A stretch of 64,000 bases of DNA from Brevibacterium daeguense (GTDB taxonomy: Bacteria; Actinomycetota; Actinomycetes; Actinomycetales; Brevibacteriaceae), in assembly GCF_021729135.1 (NCBI RefSeq), contig NZ_JAJTWW010000002.1:25256-89255 (forward strand), read 5' to 3'. Below the pieces are notes generated by a model. It was given only the letters and a program-made list of their open reading frames with translations. It was not told the DNA's origin and ran no database searches. How positions within the stretch are numbered: position 1 is the stretch's first letter; every line of letters begins with the position of its first letter. Both the position numbers and the translations under genes were made by a program. Shown here in pieces: positions 25,046-33,069 of this stretch.

Positions 25046-26488
25046 TCAGACGCGCTTGGGCAGCGACGGGGTGTCGATGCACGCCATGTCAGCCACGCAG
25101 CGGACGACCTGGCAGGAGTAGCCGAACTCGTTGTCGTACCAGACGTAGACCACGACACGGTCCCCGTCGACGATTGTTGCCAGACCGTCGACGATGCCTG
25201 CCCGCTTGGAGCCGACGAAATCAGTCGACACGACCTCGGGGGAGGCGATGTAGTCGATCTGATTGCGCAGCTGCGAGTGGAGCGAGGTCTCCCGCAGGAA
25301 GCCGTTGAGCTGGTCGACCGTGGTCTCCCGCTCCAGGTTGAGGTTGAGGATCGCCATCGACACGTCCGGGGTGGGGACGCGGATGGCATTGCCCGACAGT
25401 TTGCCCTTCAGCTCCGGCAGGGCCTTGGCCACGGCCTTCGCCGCACCGGTCTCCGTGAGCACCATGTTGAGGCCGGCCGCACGACCGCGACGCGACCCCT
25501 TGTGGAAGTTGTCGATGAGATTCTGGTCATTGGTGAACGAGTGGACGGTCTCGACGTGGCCGTTGCGCACTCCGAACTCGTCGTTGATCACCTGGAGGAC
25601 CGGGGTGATGGCGTTGGTCGTGCACGAGGCGGCCGACAGGATCGTGTCGTCCGGCCGGATGTCGGAGTTGTTGACGCCGTAGACGATGTTCTTGATGTCG
25701 CCCTTGCCCGGTGCGGTGAGCAGCACCTTCGACACGCCGGGGCAGTCGAGGTGCTGCTTGAGACCTTCCTCGTCCCGCCAGCGACCGGTGTTGTCGATGA
25801 CGATCGCATCCTTGATGCCGTACTCCGTGTAGTCGACCTGCGAGGGGTCGCCGGAGTAGATCACCTGGATGAGGACGCCGTTGGCCTGGATCGTGTTGTT
25901 CTCCTCGTCGACGATGATGGTGCCGTCGAACTTGCCGTGCACGGAGTCACGGCGAAGGAGGGAGGCGCGCTTGACGATGTCGTTCTCGCTGTTCTTGCGC
26001 ACGACTATCGCCCGCAGGCGCAGACCGGTGCCGCCGGCGTGGTCGACGAGGATCCGAGCAAGCAGACGGCCGATGCGTCCGAAGCCGTAGAGCACGACGT
26101 CCCGCGGTTCACCGGGCGTCTCTCCCACACCATCCACGACGTCGGCGAGCTCACTGCGGAGGAAAGCCACGAGATCGGACTGGTCGGAGCTGCGGAAGCC
26201 TGCTGCCAGGCGACCGAGGTCGATGCTGCTGGTGCCGAGGTTGAGCGCCTCGAGCTCGTTGACGATGGCTGCGGTCTCGGCGATGTCGAGCTCGGCGCCG
26301 TCGAAGTGCCGGGCATAGCGGTGCGCCTTGAGGATTCCGGTGACCGACTTGTTCAGCAGGCTGCGGCCGTACACCGTCAGGAGCACGTCATTGTTGCGGT
26401 AGAGGCGACCCACGACCGGGATCATCCTCTCAGCGGCATCCTGCTTGGCTGCCCACTCGTCCATTGTTGCGGTCGTCTGATCAGTCAC
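25046..26488 (-). CDS. gap: glyceraldehyde-3-phosphate dehydrogenase, long 480-aa form
   Basis: The protein interconverts glyceraldehyde 3-phosphate and 1,3-bisphosphoglycerate. At 480 residues it is well above the usual 330-340. An extra N-terminal domain of about 130 residues precedes the Rossmann motif YGFGRIGRLLAR. The active site SAASCTTNA and the C-terminal YVWYDNEFGYSCQV are intact. This long form is what I recall from corynebacteria (GapX/GapB type), where such enzymes act beside a classical Gap. The start is GTG 26488 with AAGGGG about 8 nt upstream; ATG 26464 is an alternative. Cofactor preference cannot be read with certainty. Confidence 0.92.
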   Translation of the reverse strand: MTDQTTATMDEWAAKQDAAERMIPVVGRLYRNNDVLLTVYGRSLLNKSVTGILKAHRYARHFDGAELDIAETAAIVNELEALNLGTSSIDLGRLAAGFRSSDQSDLVAFLRSELADVVDGVGETPGEPRDVVLYGFGRIGRLLARILVDHAGGTGLRLRAIVVRKNSENDIVKRASLLRRDSVHGKFDGTIIVDEENNTIQANGVLIQVIYSGDPSQVDYTEYGIKDAIVIDNTGRWRDEEGLKQHLDCPGVSKVLLTAPGKGDIKNIVYGVNNSDIRPDDTILSAASCTTNAITPVLQVINDEFGVRNGHVETVHSFTNDQNLIDNFHKGSRRGRAAGLNMVLTETGAAKAVAKALPELKGKLSGNAIRVPTPDVSMAILNLNLERETTVDQLNGFLRETSLHSQLRNQIDYIASPEVVSTDFVGSKRAGIVDGLATIVDGDRVVVYVWYDNEFGYSCQVVRCVADMACIDTPSLPKRV

Positions 26489-26572
26489 CTGACAGTCCCC
26501 TTCATTGCAGAAATTGCGATGTTCCGCAGCGGAAGCTCGATGATCCGCTGTGGAAATCCGTTGCTTGCTTGG

Positions 26573-26578
26573 ATTTTA
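26573..26578 (-). promoter_or_regulatory. -10 element TAAAAT of gap-glpK
   Basis: On the minus strand TAAAAT predicts a transcript start near 26566, about 78 nt before the gap start codon. Confidence 0.45.
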
Positions 26579-26617
26579 CCCATTGTCGAACGATGCGGGC
26601 ACCCGGTCCAAGGCGCG

Positions 26618-26663
26618 GTCTGCGTCCAACTCGGTGCGGAGTCTGCGTCCAACCCTGTGCGGA
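26618..26663. repeat. 23-bp tandem repeat x2
   Basis: Two 23-base units (26618-26640, 26641-26663) share GTCTGCGTCCAA and TGTGCGGA or GGTGCGGA ends. They lie 2 nt beyond the stop of the glycosylase gene, which is on the minus strand. Confidence 0.8.
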
Positions 26664-26665
26664 GC

Positions 26666-27400
26666 TCACCCGCGTCCCTTCACGAACGCTGAGACTGTCG
26701 GATCTCCCGGAATGCTGAAGCGCCACGGGAACGCCTCGGGATCTGCGCCGGGGCCGCTGACGCCCACGCGCGGACCGACGGCGAAAGTTGACAGCGATGC
26801 TGGGGGAGTGAATGCCCACTCATCGCCGAACAGGTCCGCACCGTCCGATTCCGTGGTCGCGCCGAGGGCCTGGGCAACGCAGCCGGGCCCGCGGGCCAGC
26901 TCGCGATCGGTGGGAGGGGTGCGGCGCCGGACCGAGCGGCGCTCGCGCGCGAGCTCATGGCCTGCGACGACTTCTCCGGCCCGTACCAGCAGACCGGTCG
27001 GCTCGCCCTCCGGCTCACAGACCATGTTCAGGCTGTAGTGGATGCCGTAGATGAAGTAGCAGTACAGATGCCCCGGCGGCCCGAACATCGAGGCGTTGCG
27101 CGGAGTCCTGCCCCGATAGGCGTGGGAGGCGGGATCGATGCGGCCGTCGTACGCCTCGACCTCGGTGATCCGGACGGCCACCTCCGGCAGTCCTGGGATG
27201 CGTCGGGTGAGAACGCCTCCCAGCACCTCGGGAGCGACTTCGAGAACGGGGCGCTCGAAGAATGCTCTGCTGATGGGAGGTCTGCCGTCGGTGGCGACGG
27301 GGGCCGAGCCATGGTCTCGTGCACCGGTCGAATTCGTTCCGGTGCGTGATGCCGCAGGGGCGGTGCCCGTGGATTCACCGGTGAGCGGAGTGCTGCTCAA
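26666..27400 (-). CDS. 3-methyladenine/alkyladenine DNA glycosylase (AAG/MPG family)
   Basis: The enzyme removes alkylated purines such as 3-methyladenine in base-excision repair. The family core starts at about residue 45 (FFERPVLEVAPEVLGGVL). It contains the active-site region EVEAYDGRIDPASHAYRGRT, with the catalytic Glu, followed by the YGIHYSLNMV strand and RGPGCVAQALG. The frame extends to GTG 27553, but a -10-like TATAGT at 27561-27556 would start transcription near 27549, downstream of that codon. I prefer TTG 27400, which has AAGGAG 10 nt upstream and gives 244 residues. The start is uncertain. The gene is divergent from dedA with overlapping promoters. Confidence 0.88.
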   Translation of the reverse strand: MSSTPLTGESTGTAPAASRTGTNSTGARDHGSAPVATDGRPPISRAFFERPVLEVAPEVLGGVLTRRIPGLPEVAVRITEVEAYDGRIDPASHAYRGRTPRNASMFGPPGHLYCYFIYGIHYSLNMVCEPEGEPTGLLVRAGEVVAGHELARERRSVRRRTPPTDRELARGPGCVAQALGATTESDGADLFGDEWAFTPPASLSTFAVGPRVGVSGPGADPEAFPWRFSIPGDPTVSAFVKGRG

Positions 27401-27555
27401 AGAGGCGGTGCTCCTTCCTCGTGTCCTGGTCCTGCTGCATCTCGTGGAAGGTGGTGCAGAGCGAGGACGAGCAGGCTGGTGATGGCGGTGGGCTTCTCGG
27501 TCGAGGCTACTCGACGCGGCATGGATGCCGCGATTGCGAAAAATCCCAGACACCG

Positions 27556-27565
27556 ACTATAGGCT
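27556..27565. promoter_or_regulatory. overlapping divergent -10 elements (glycosylase / DedA)
   Basis: The ten bases ACTATAGGCT hold TAGGCT for the plus strand (27560-27565, ending 7 nt before dedA ATG 27573) and TATAGT for the minus strand (27561-27556). The two promoters share bases, so the two polymerases should compete. Confidence 0.5.
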
Positions 27566-27572
27566 TGCCGTC

Positions 27573-28340
27573 ATGACTTCACACGCGACCGAGCAGCTGG
27601 CAGCAAGCTCCGGAGGAGCACTCACCGGATTCACCGGCTGGGTCGTCTCGGTGATGGAGACCCTGGGAGTGGCCGGCGTCGGACTCCTCGTCGCGCTGGA
27701 GAACATCTTCCCACCGATCCCCAGCGAGATCATTCTCCCATTGGCGGGCTTCACCGCATCCCAGGGCTCGATGAACCTCTTCGGCGCGATCGTCTTCGCG
27801 ACCGTGGGCTCAGTCGTCGGTGCCCTCGGACTGTATTACCTCGGCTACGCCTTCGGACTGGAGCGGCTGCGCCGCTGGGCGTCCAAGATCCCCCTCATCG
27901 ACGTCGTCGACATCGACAAGACGGTCTCGTGGTTCGCCAAGCACGGGCCGGCAGCAGTCTTCTTCGGCCGAATGATCCCGCTGTTCCGGTCGCTGATCTC
28001 GATCCCGGCCGGGGTCGAGAAGATGCGCCTGTCCGTCTTCATGCTGTTCACGACTCTCGGCAGCCTGATCTGGAACTCGATCTTCGTCGTCGCCGGTTAC
28101 CTTCTCGGCGAGAACTGGCAGCTCGTCGAGGACTATGCGGGCTGGTTCCAGCGGATCGTCATCGCCCTGGTGCTGATCGCCGTCGTCTGGTGGGTGCAAC
28201 GGCGGATTCGCCGCAACCGGGTCGAGCGTCGACTCGCCGCGGAGATCGAGGCAGGCGACCCGCACGAATCCGACCAGCGCGAATCCGATCAGCACCGATT
28301 CGGCCGGCACGATTCCGAGGACGGGCGCCGACCGCAGTGA
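27573..28340 (+). CDS. DedA family membrane protein
   Basis: DedA/SNARE-associated proteins are now seen as lipid flippases for polyprenyl phosphates or phospholipids. The 255-residue protein has the family signature LLVALENIFPPIPSEIILPLAG with the conserved Glu-Pro-Pro region, then GALGLYYLGYAFG, FFGRMIPLFRSLISIPAG and a last hydrophobic helix. The C-terminal tail carries short ES-D-Q-type repeats (HESDQRESDQHRF). ATG 27573 is preferred over 27525 because of the TAGGCT -10 immediately upstream. A strong hairpin follows. Confidence 0.92.
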   Translation: MTSHATEQLAASSGGALTGFTGWVVSVMETLGVAGVGLLVALENIFPPIPSEIILPLAGFTASQGSMNLFGAIVFATVGSVVGALGLYYLGYAFGLERLRRWASKIPLIDVVDIDKTVSWFAKHGPAAVFFGRMIPLFRSLISIPAGVEKMRLSVFMLFTTLGSLIWNSIFVVAGYLLGENWQLVEDYAGWFQRIVIALVLIAVVWWVQRRIRRNRVERRLAAEIEAGDPHESDQRESDQHRFGRHDSEDGRRPQ

Positions 28341-28370
28341 TCAGGCGCCTCGCCGCGCTGAACAGGAGAT

Positions 28371-28415
28371 GAGCCCCCCGCTCGAGATCGGAGATCCGAC
28401 CACGAGCGGGGGCTC
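28371..28415. terminator. bidirectional terminator between dedA and the GST-like gene
   Basis: GAGCCCCCCGCTCG (28371-28384) pairs with CGAGCGGGGGCTC (28403-28415), with a single C bulge. Nested TCGGA-GAT-CCGA pairing lies in the loop. It lies between convergent genes. Confidence 0.75.
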
Positions 28416-28462
28416 GACTCCAGCGTGCCACAAGGCTGGGTCAGGCTCTGCTGATCCAGGCC

Positions 28463-29506
28463 TCAGCTGATCCAGGCCTCAGCCGTGTGAGCCGGGTCCA
28501 CGGAATCGTGGGCGCTGGGCGGTCCGGGAGGGGTGCCCTCCCCGAAGGGCGAGCCGCCGAACCGCTCGTCGCGGCCGTGCTCGCTCAGCCAGCCGGAGAG
28601 GTCCGGGCCCACCGGCACGATCTGCGTCGGGTTGATGTCGGTGTGCACGATGAAATAGTGCTGCTTGATCTGGACGAAGTCGACCGTGTCACCGAACCCG
28701 GGAGTCTGGAACAGATCTCTGGCGTAGGCCCACAGGTTGGGGAAGTCGACAAGGCGCTGGCGGTTGCACTTGAAGTGCGAGTAGTACACGGCATCGAAGC
28801 GGACCAGAGTGGTGAAGAGCCGCACATCGACCTCGGTGATCGTCTCGCCCATCAGGAACCGGCGGGACTCGAGCCGGTCCTCGAGTGTGTCGAGGGCGTC
28901 GAACAGGCGGGTGAACGCCGATTCGTACGCTTCCTGGGATCCGGCGAACCCGCATCGGTACACCCCATTGTTGACCTCGGTGAAGATGAGCTTGATGAGC
29001 GGGTCCATCTCCGCGCGAAGATGCTCCGGATACAGTTCGGGTGCCCCGGGCCGATGATGCTCGCGCCACTGCGAAGAGAGGTCGAGGGTGATCTGGTTGT
29101 AGTCGTTGGTCACCACAGCCCCCGATGGGATGTCGACGATCGCCGGCACGGTGATCCCGCGCGGATAGTCGGGGAACCGGGCGAAGTACGCCTCCTGGAG
29201 CCGCTCGATGCCGAGCACCGGGTCCCTGCCGTCCTCGTCGAGATCGAATGTCCACGACCGCTTGTCGTGCGTCGGTCCCGGCATTCCGATCGAGATCGCG
29301 TCCTCCAGCCCGAGGAGGCGGCGTACAATCATCGTGCGGTTCGCCCACGGACATGCGCGCGCCGCGATCAGCCGGTAGCGGCCCGATTCCACTGGCCATT
29401 CGGCTTCGGGATCGGCCAGGATCCGGTCGGTGATGTAGTTCGTGTCCCTCTTGAACTCCTGTCCTTCGGTGACATAGCTGCCCTTGGTGTCGTACTGATC
29501 TTTCAA
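28463..29506 (-). CDS. GST-like S-glutathionyl/mycothiyl-hydroquinone reductase family
   Basis: The protein (347 residues from TTG 29506) belongs to the ECM4/YqjG group of GST-fold reductases, which remove a thiol adduct from hydroquinones. It has the catalytic motif ARACPWANRT with the reactive Cys, DPVLGIERLQEAYF, TVPAIVD with VVTNDY, and the C-terminal LVRFDAVYYSHFKCNRQRL. Actinobacteria make mycothiol rather than glutathione, so mycothiol is the likely partner by inference. The frame opens at 29590, but TTG 29506 has GGGAGG exactly 6 nt upstream and begins the conserved KDQYDTKGSY region. Confidence 0.88.
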   Translation of the reverse strand: MKDQYDTKGSYVTEGQEFKRDTNYITDRILADPEAEWPVESGRYRLIAARACPWANRTMIVRRLLGLEDAISIGMPGPTHDKRSWTFDLDEDGRDPVLGIERLQEAYFARFPDYPRGITVPAIVDIPSGAVVTNDYNQITLDLSSQWREHHRPGAPELYPEHLRAEMDPLIKLIFTEVNNGVYRCGFAGSQEAYESAFTRLFDALDTLEDRLESRRFLMGETITEVDVRLFTTLVRFDAVYYSHFKCNRQRLVDFPNLWAYARDLFQTPGFGDTVDFVQIKQHYFIVHTDINPTQIVPVGPDLSGWLSEHGRDERFGGSPFGEGTPPGPPSAHDSVDPAHTAEAWIS

Positions 29507-29730
29507 GATGTGCCTCCCGGCGTCAGGTGGCGAGCGTGGTTGAACTCTCGAGTCTGGCACATTCACGTCGTCGGAGTCTGTGTGCTGCATGGCGGGGATT
29601 TCGCCCGAGGAGCCGCTCGTCGCATGCGGTCCAGCGGACTCGCGCGTCGCCGGCGGTTCGACATCACCAGGTCGACATCAGCAGGTCGCCATTGCGAGCC
29701 GCATGGTGCGAGAAGGAGGATTGGGAGACA

Positions 29731-30807
29731 GTGAGGGCAGTGGAAGCACCGAGGTGGATGCGGCCGGGGAAGCTCGGTCGGCTGGACGTGGAAGCGGGAG
29801 TGCGCGCCGGAATCTGCGTGCTCGTGCCGCTGCTGGTGCTCCTGTTCGCCGGGCTCTCCCAGCTGTCCGCCTACGTCGCATTCGCTGCTTTCACCTCCCT
29901 CTACGGGCGGTACGAGGCCTACCGCTCGAGGCTGGTGACTGTCGTTGTCGCCGGCATCAGCTTCCTGGTGATCATCGCCGTGGCCATGGTGGTCGCGATG
30001 CTCGGCGGCGGCGTGATCACGATCGCTGTCGGCCTGTTCATCGTCTCCGCGCTCGGCGTGGTGCTGTCCTCCCATATGGGCTGGATCCCGTTCGGCTCAG
30101 TGTTCTACGTCTTCTCCTTCAGCGTGATCTCCAGCATCCCGGTGACCGCGGAGGAGTACCTCCCGCGATATTCGATCTCGGTGGCCACGGTGGTGTTCTG
30201 CTGGATCGTGGCCATGGCCGGCTGGCTGATCCGGCGCGCACCCGGACGACATCAGGCCGTGCTGAGCCGACTGCGGAAGGTCGAGCGCCGGCCCGGTGCC
30301 TGGCGCGACGGGATCGTCTGGCTGCACGCCGGGGAGAATGCCCTCGGTGTCGTCGTGGCTCTGCTCATCGCCGCCGGCATGGGTCTGAGCCACTCCTACT
30401 GGGCTGCCGTGGCCGTCGCCGCCTGCGTGCCTCGCCCCTACGCGCCGCGCAAAGTGACCCGCATCATCCACCGAGTCATCGGGACCGCGCTGGGCGTCGT
30501 CGTCACCGGACTGATCCTGCTGACCGGTCCGCCCGTGTGGGTCGTCATCGTGATCGCCGCATTCTGCCAGTTCATGGTCGAGCTGTTCGTCGGCAAGGTC
30601 TACTGGTTCGCGCTGCTCTTCATCACTCCGCTGGCGCTGCTGGTCGGGCAGCTGTCGGCACCGGCCCCGGTGGGCGTCATCCTCACCGACCGGGTGCTCG
30701 ACACCACGATCGGGGGCATGGTCGCGCTGGTCCTGGTGCTGGCCGGAACCGGAGCCGCAGTCACGTGGAAACAGTACCGAGCGGAGGCTGCCCAGGCCCA
30801 CACCTGA
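29731..30807 (+). CDS. FUSC family (aromatic acid exporter-like) membrane protein
   Basis: The 358-residue protein has two blocks of about five transmembrane helices (about 22-140 and 210-340) separated by a cytoplasmic stretch. This fits the FUSC/aromatic-acid-exporter architecture. GMGLSHSYWAAVAVAACVPRP followed by HRVIGTALGVVVTGLIL is the characteristic core. These proteins export hydroxylated aromatics in characterised relatives. The start is GTG 29731 with AAGGAGGA about 10 nt upstream; the frame upstream to 29527 overlaps the divergent reductase leader. No regulator is adjacent. Confidence 0.82.
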   Translation: MRAVEAPRWMRPGKLGRLDVEAGVRAGICVLVPLLVLLFAGLSQLSAYVAFAAFTSLYGRYEAYRSRLVTVVVAGISFLVIIAVAMVVAMLGGGVITIAVGLFIVSALGVVLSSHMGWIPFGSVFYVFSFSVISSIPVTAEEYLPRYSISVATVVFCWIVAMAGWLIRRAPGRHQAVLSRLRKVERRPGAWRDGIVWLHAGENALGVVVALLIAAGMGLSHSYWAAVAVAACVPRPYAPRKVTRIIHRVIGTALGVVVTGLILLTGPPVWVVIVIAAFCQFMVELFVGKVYWFALLFITPLALLVGQLSAPAPVGVILTDRVLDTTIGGMVALVLVLAGTGAAVTWKQYRAEAAQAHT

Positions 30808-30857
30808 GCAGCCTCCCTGACCGACCCGCGGCTCCTCCGGCCTCCCGCCCGGCCGGG

Positions 30858-30873
30858 CCCGAGGCGCCTCGGG
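30858..30873. terminator. GC palindrome between FUSC and acyl-CoA ligase genes
   Basis: The perfect 16-base palindrome CCCGAGGCGCCTCGGG lies between convergent genes. Its stem is short and no T-run follows, so it is a weak terminator candidate. Confidence 0.35.
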
Positions 30874-30900
30874 ACTCGCGCTCTGCCGGTCCCGGGCGCC

Positions 30901-30983
30901 CTGCTGCCGTCTTCTGCCGCGCGCTTGCCGGTCCCCGGCTGCTACCGGGTGACTATCCTGCTGCCGTCATCTGTCGCGCGCTT
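30901..30983. repeat. 57-bp-spaced direct repeat at 3' end of acyl-CoA ligase gene
   Basis: CTGCTGCCGTCTTCTG (30901) recurs as CTGCTGCCGTCATCTG (30958), each followed by a CGCGCGCTT stretch. The second copy abuts the stop of the minus-strand ligase gene. Confidence 0.65.
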
Positions 30984-32794
30984 CAGCGCACGGGCTGGCC
31001 GGCGTAGATCTCGTCGATCAGCTCAGCGAAATCGCGGTCGATCAGGTGACGCTTCACCGACTGCTTCGCTGAGAGATACCCGTTCTGCTCGGTCAGCTCA
31101 ACCGGCACGATCCGGAACTCCTTGATCCCCTCCGCCTTCGACACAGTCGAATTGGTCCGCTCGACGGCCCGGGCGACCGCATCTCGAACGCGCTCGTCGG
31201 AGGCCGCCTCCTTCAGCGTCATCGCCGGCAGGCCCTTGTTCTCCAGCCAGCCGGGCAGCATCTCGGGGTCGAGGAAGATCAGCGCGGAGATGAAGTTGCG
31301 GTTGTCGCCGAGCACGACCGGCTGGGCGATGATCGGATGCCTGCGGAGCGAGTCCTCCAGCGGAGCAGGAGCGACGTTCTTGCCGCTCGAGGTGACGATC
31401 AGCTCCTTCTTCCGGCCGGTGATCCGCAGGTAGCCGTCCTCGTCGAGCTCGCCGATGTCCCCGGTGGCGAACCACCCGTCGACAAATGTCTCGGCGGTGG
31501 CCTTCTCGTTCTTCCAGTACTCCCGGAACACCGAGACTCCCTTGGCGAGCACCTCGCCGTCCGGGGCGATCGCAACCGCGCAGCCGGGCAGCGGCACTCC
31601 GACCGTCCCGATCTTCGCCTTGCTCGGGACGTTCACGGTGATGGGAGCGGTGGTCTCGGTCAGCCCGTAGCCTTCGAGGACGACGAGCCCGATGCCGCGG
31701 TAGAAATGGCCGAGGTGCTCGCCGAGCGGTCCGCCTCCGGAGACAGCATGCCCGACGTCCCCGCCCATCACGGCGCGCAGCTTCGAGTAGACGAGTCTGT
31801 CGAACACCGCGTGCTGGAGACGGATTCCCATCGGCACGCGTCCCTCGTCGAGCGCTCTCGAGTACGCGACGGCGACCGCCTCGGCCCGGCGGAAGATGCC
31901 GCCCCGGCCCCCGCTCTCCGCCTTCGCCAGCGCGGCGTTGAAGACCTTCTCGAAGACGCGCGGGACGCCGAGGATGAACGTCGGCTTGAACGACGCCAGG
32001 GAGTCGGTCAGCTTCGTCAGATCGGAATTGTGGGCCAGCACGACGCCCGAGCTGATGGCGAGCACCTGGATGAACCGCGCGAACACGTGCGCCAATGGGA
32101 TGAACAACAGGCACCGGGCGCCCGGCCGGACGACCTCGGGAATCTGCACCTGGGCGGCCTGCGCGGTCTGCACGAAGTTCGCGTGGGTGATGACGCAGCC
32201 CTTGGACTTGCCGGTGGTGCCCGAGGTGTAGATCAGCGTCGCCACCGAGTCCGAGGTGACGGCGGCCCGCCGCGCCTCGAGCTGCGCGTCGGAGATCCCG
32301 GAACCGGCGGCGCGGAGGTCGTCCAGGCCGGACTCCTCGTAGACCCAGATCGTCACCGGTGAACCGCCCACCGCGGCCCGGACGCGGTCGGCATGCGCGC
32401 TCGACTGGACGAAGCCGCGGTCGACGCCCGCGTCCTCGATCATCCAGGTGAGCTGGTCGTGGGATGCCGTGTCGTAGAAGGGGACGGAGATGCCGCCGGC
32501 GAACCAGATCGCATAGTCGGCGAGCGTCCACTCGTATGCCGTCTGTCCGAACAGTCCCACCCGCTGTCCGACCTCGACTCCGGATGCGACGAGCCCCTTG
32601 GCCACTGCGCGGACATCGTCGAGGAATTCCTGAGCGGAGACATCCTCCCAGCCGTCACCCGCCGGCCGCGCGAGCAGAGTCGCGCTGGGATCGACGGAGA
32701 CCCGGGCGAGCAGCGTGTCGGTGGTGGTCGACGTCGTGTCGACCTCGTAGCCGGTGACCGGGGTGACGGACTGGGGCATGGTGTGCGCTGACAT
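30983..32794 (-). CDS. long-chain-fatty-acid--CoA ligase (AMP-forming, FadD15-like)
   Basis: The enzyme activates fatty acids as acyl-CoA through an acyl-adenylate. The 603-residue protein has the P-loop YTSGTTGKSKG, VPRVFEKVFNAAL, YGLTETTAPI, the TGDIGELDEDGYLRI motif and the C-terminal GRKKELIVTSSGKNVAP with the hinge and Lys region. I chose ATG 32794 because GAAGGAGA sits about 8 nt upstream; the alternative ATG at 32800 is too close. The frame runs further to 32980, overlapping the region before leuS. Neighbours do not indicate a pathway. Confidence 0.93.
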   Translation of the reverse strand: MSAHTMPQSVTPVTGYEVDTTSTTTDTLLARVSVDPSATLLARPAGDGWEDVSAQEFLDDVRAVAKGLVASGVEVGQRVGLFGQTAYEWTLADYAIWFAGGISVPFYDTASHDQLTWMIEDAGVDRGFVQSSAHADRVRAAVGGSPVTIWVYEESGLDDLRAAGSGISDAQLEARRAAVTSDSVATLIYTSGTTGKSKGCVITHANFVQTAQAAQVQIPEVVRPGARCLLFIPLAHVFARFIQVLAISSGVVLAHNSDLTKLTDSLASFKPTFILGVPRVFEKVFNAALAKAESGGRGGIFRRAEAVAVAYSRALDEGRVPMGIRLQHAVFDRLVYSKLRAVMGGDVGHAVSGGGPLGEHLGHFYRGIGLVVLEGYGLTETTAPITVNVPSKAKIGTVGVPLPGCAVAIAPDGEVLAKGVSVFREYWKNEKATAETFVDGWFATGDIGELDEDGYLRITGRKKELIVTSSGKNVAPAPLEDSLRRHPIIAQPVVLGDNRNFISALIFLDPEMLPGWLENKGLPAMTLKEAASDERVRDAVARAVERTNSTVSKAEGIKEFRIVPVELTEQNGYLSAKQSVKRHLIDRDFAELIDEIYAGQPVR

Positions 32795-33069
32795 CGGCAT
32801 GTCTCCTTCGGATGCTTCGTGCGGGTGCTGTCGTCGGGGAGTGGCACTCCGCGGGCGACTCGGCGATCGGGGGCTGCTGCCTTCGATCCTATGGTCCGGG
32901 GTGCGTTGCAGGGCGTCGTCATCCGGGAATCGTTGCGGTTTCTCGACCTTTTCACGGGCCGCGATCCCAGGGAGTACCATGGCTGGGTTGAGTCACCTGG
33001 ATTGTCGCATACCGCTGATCGGCGACCAACTGGCGAATTCCGCGTAGAACCGCATGTGAAAGGACACCC

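Noticed and set aside
32979..33047. 22-codon ORF with four Leu codons upstream of leuS as a leader peptide
   Set aside because: Its ATG overlaps the candidate -10 TACCAT and so lies before the predicted transcript start, the Leu codons are scattered, and no attenuator hairpin was found.
32801..33069. T-box riboswitch ahead of leuS
   Set aside because: No T-box consensus (TGGNACCGCG) or specifier-loop pattern is present.
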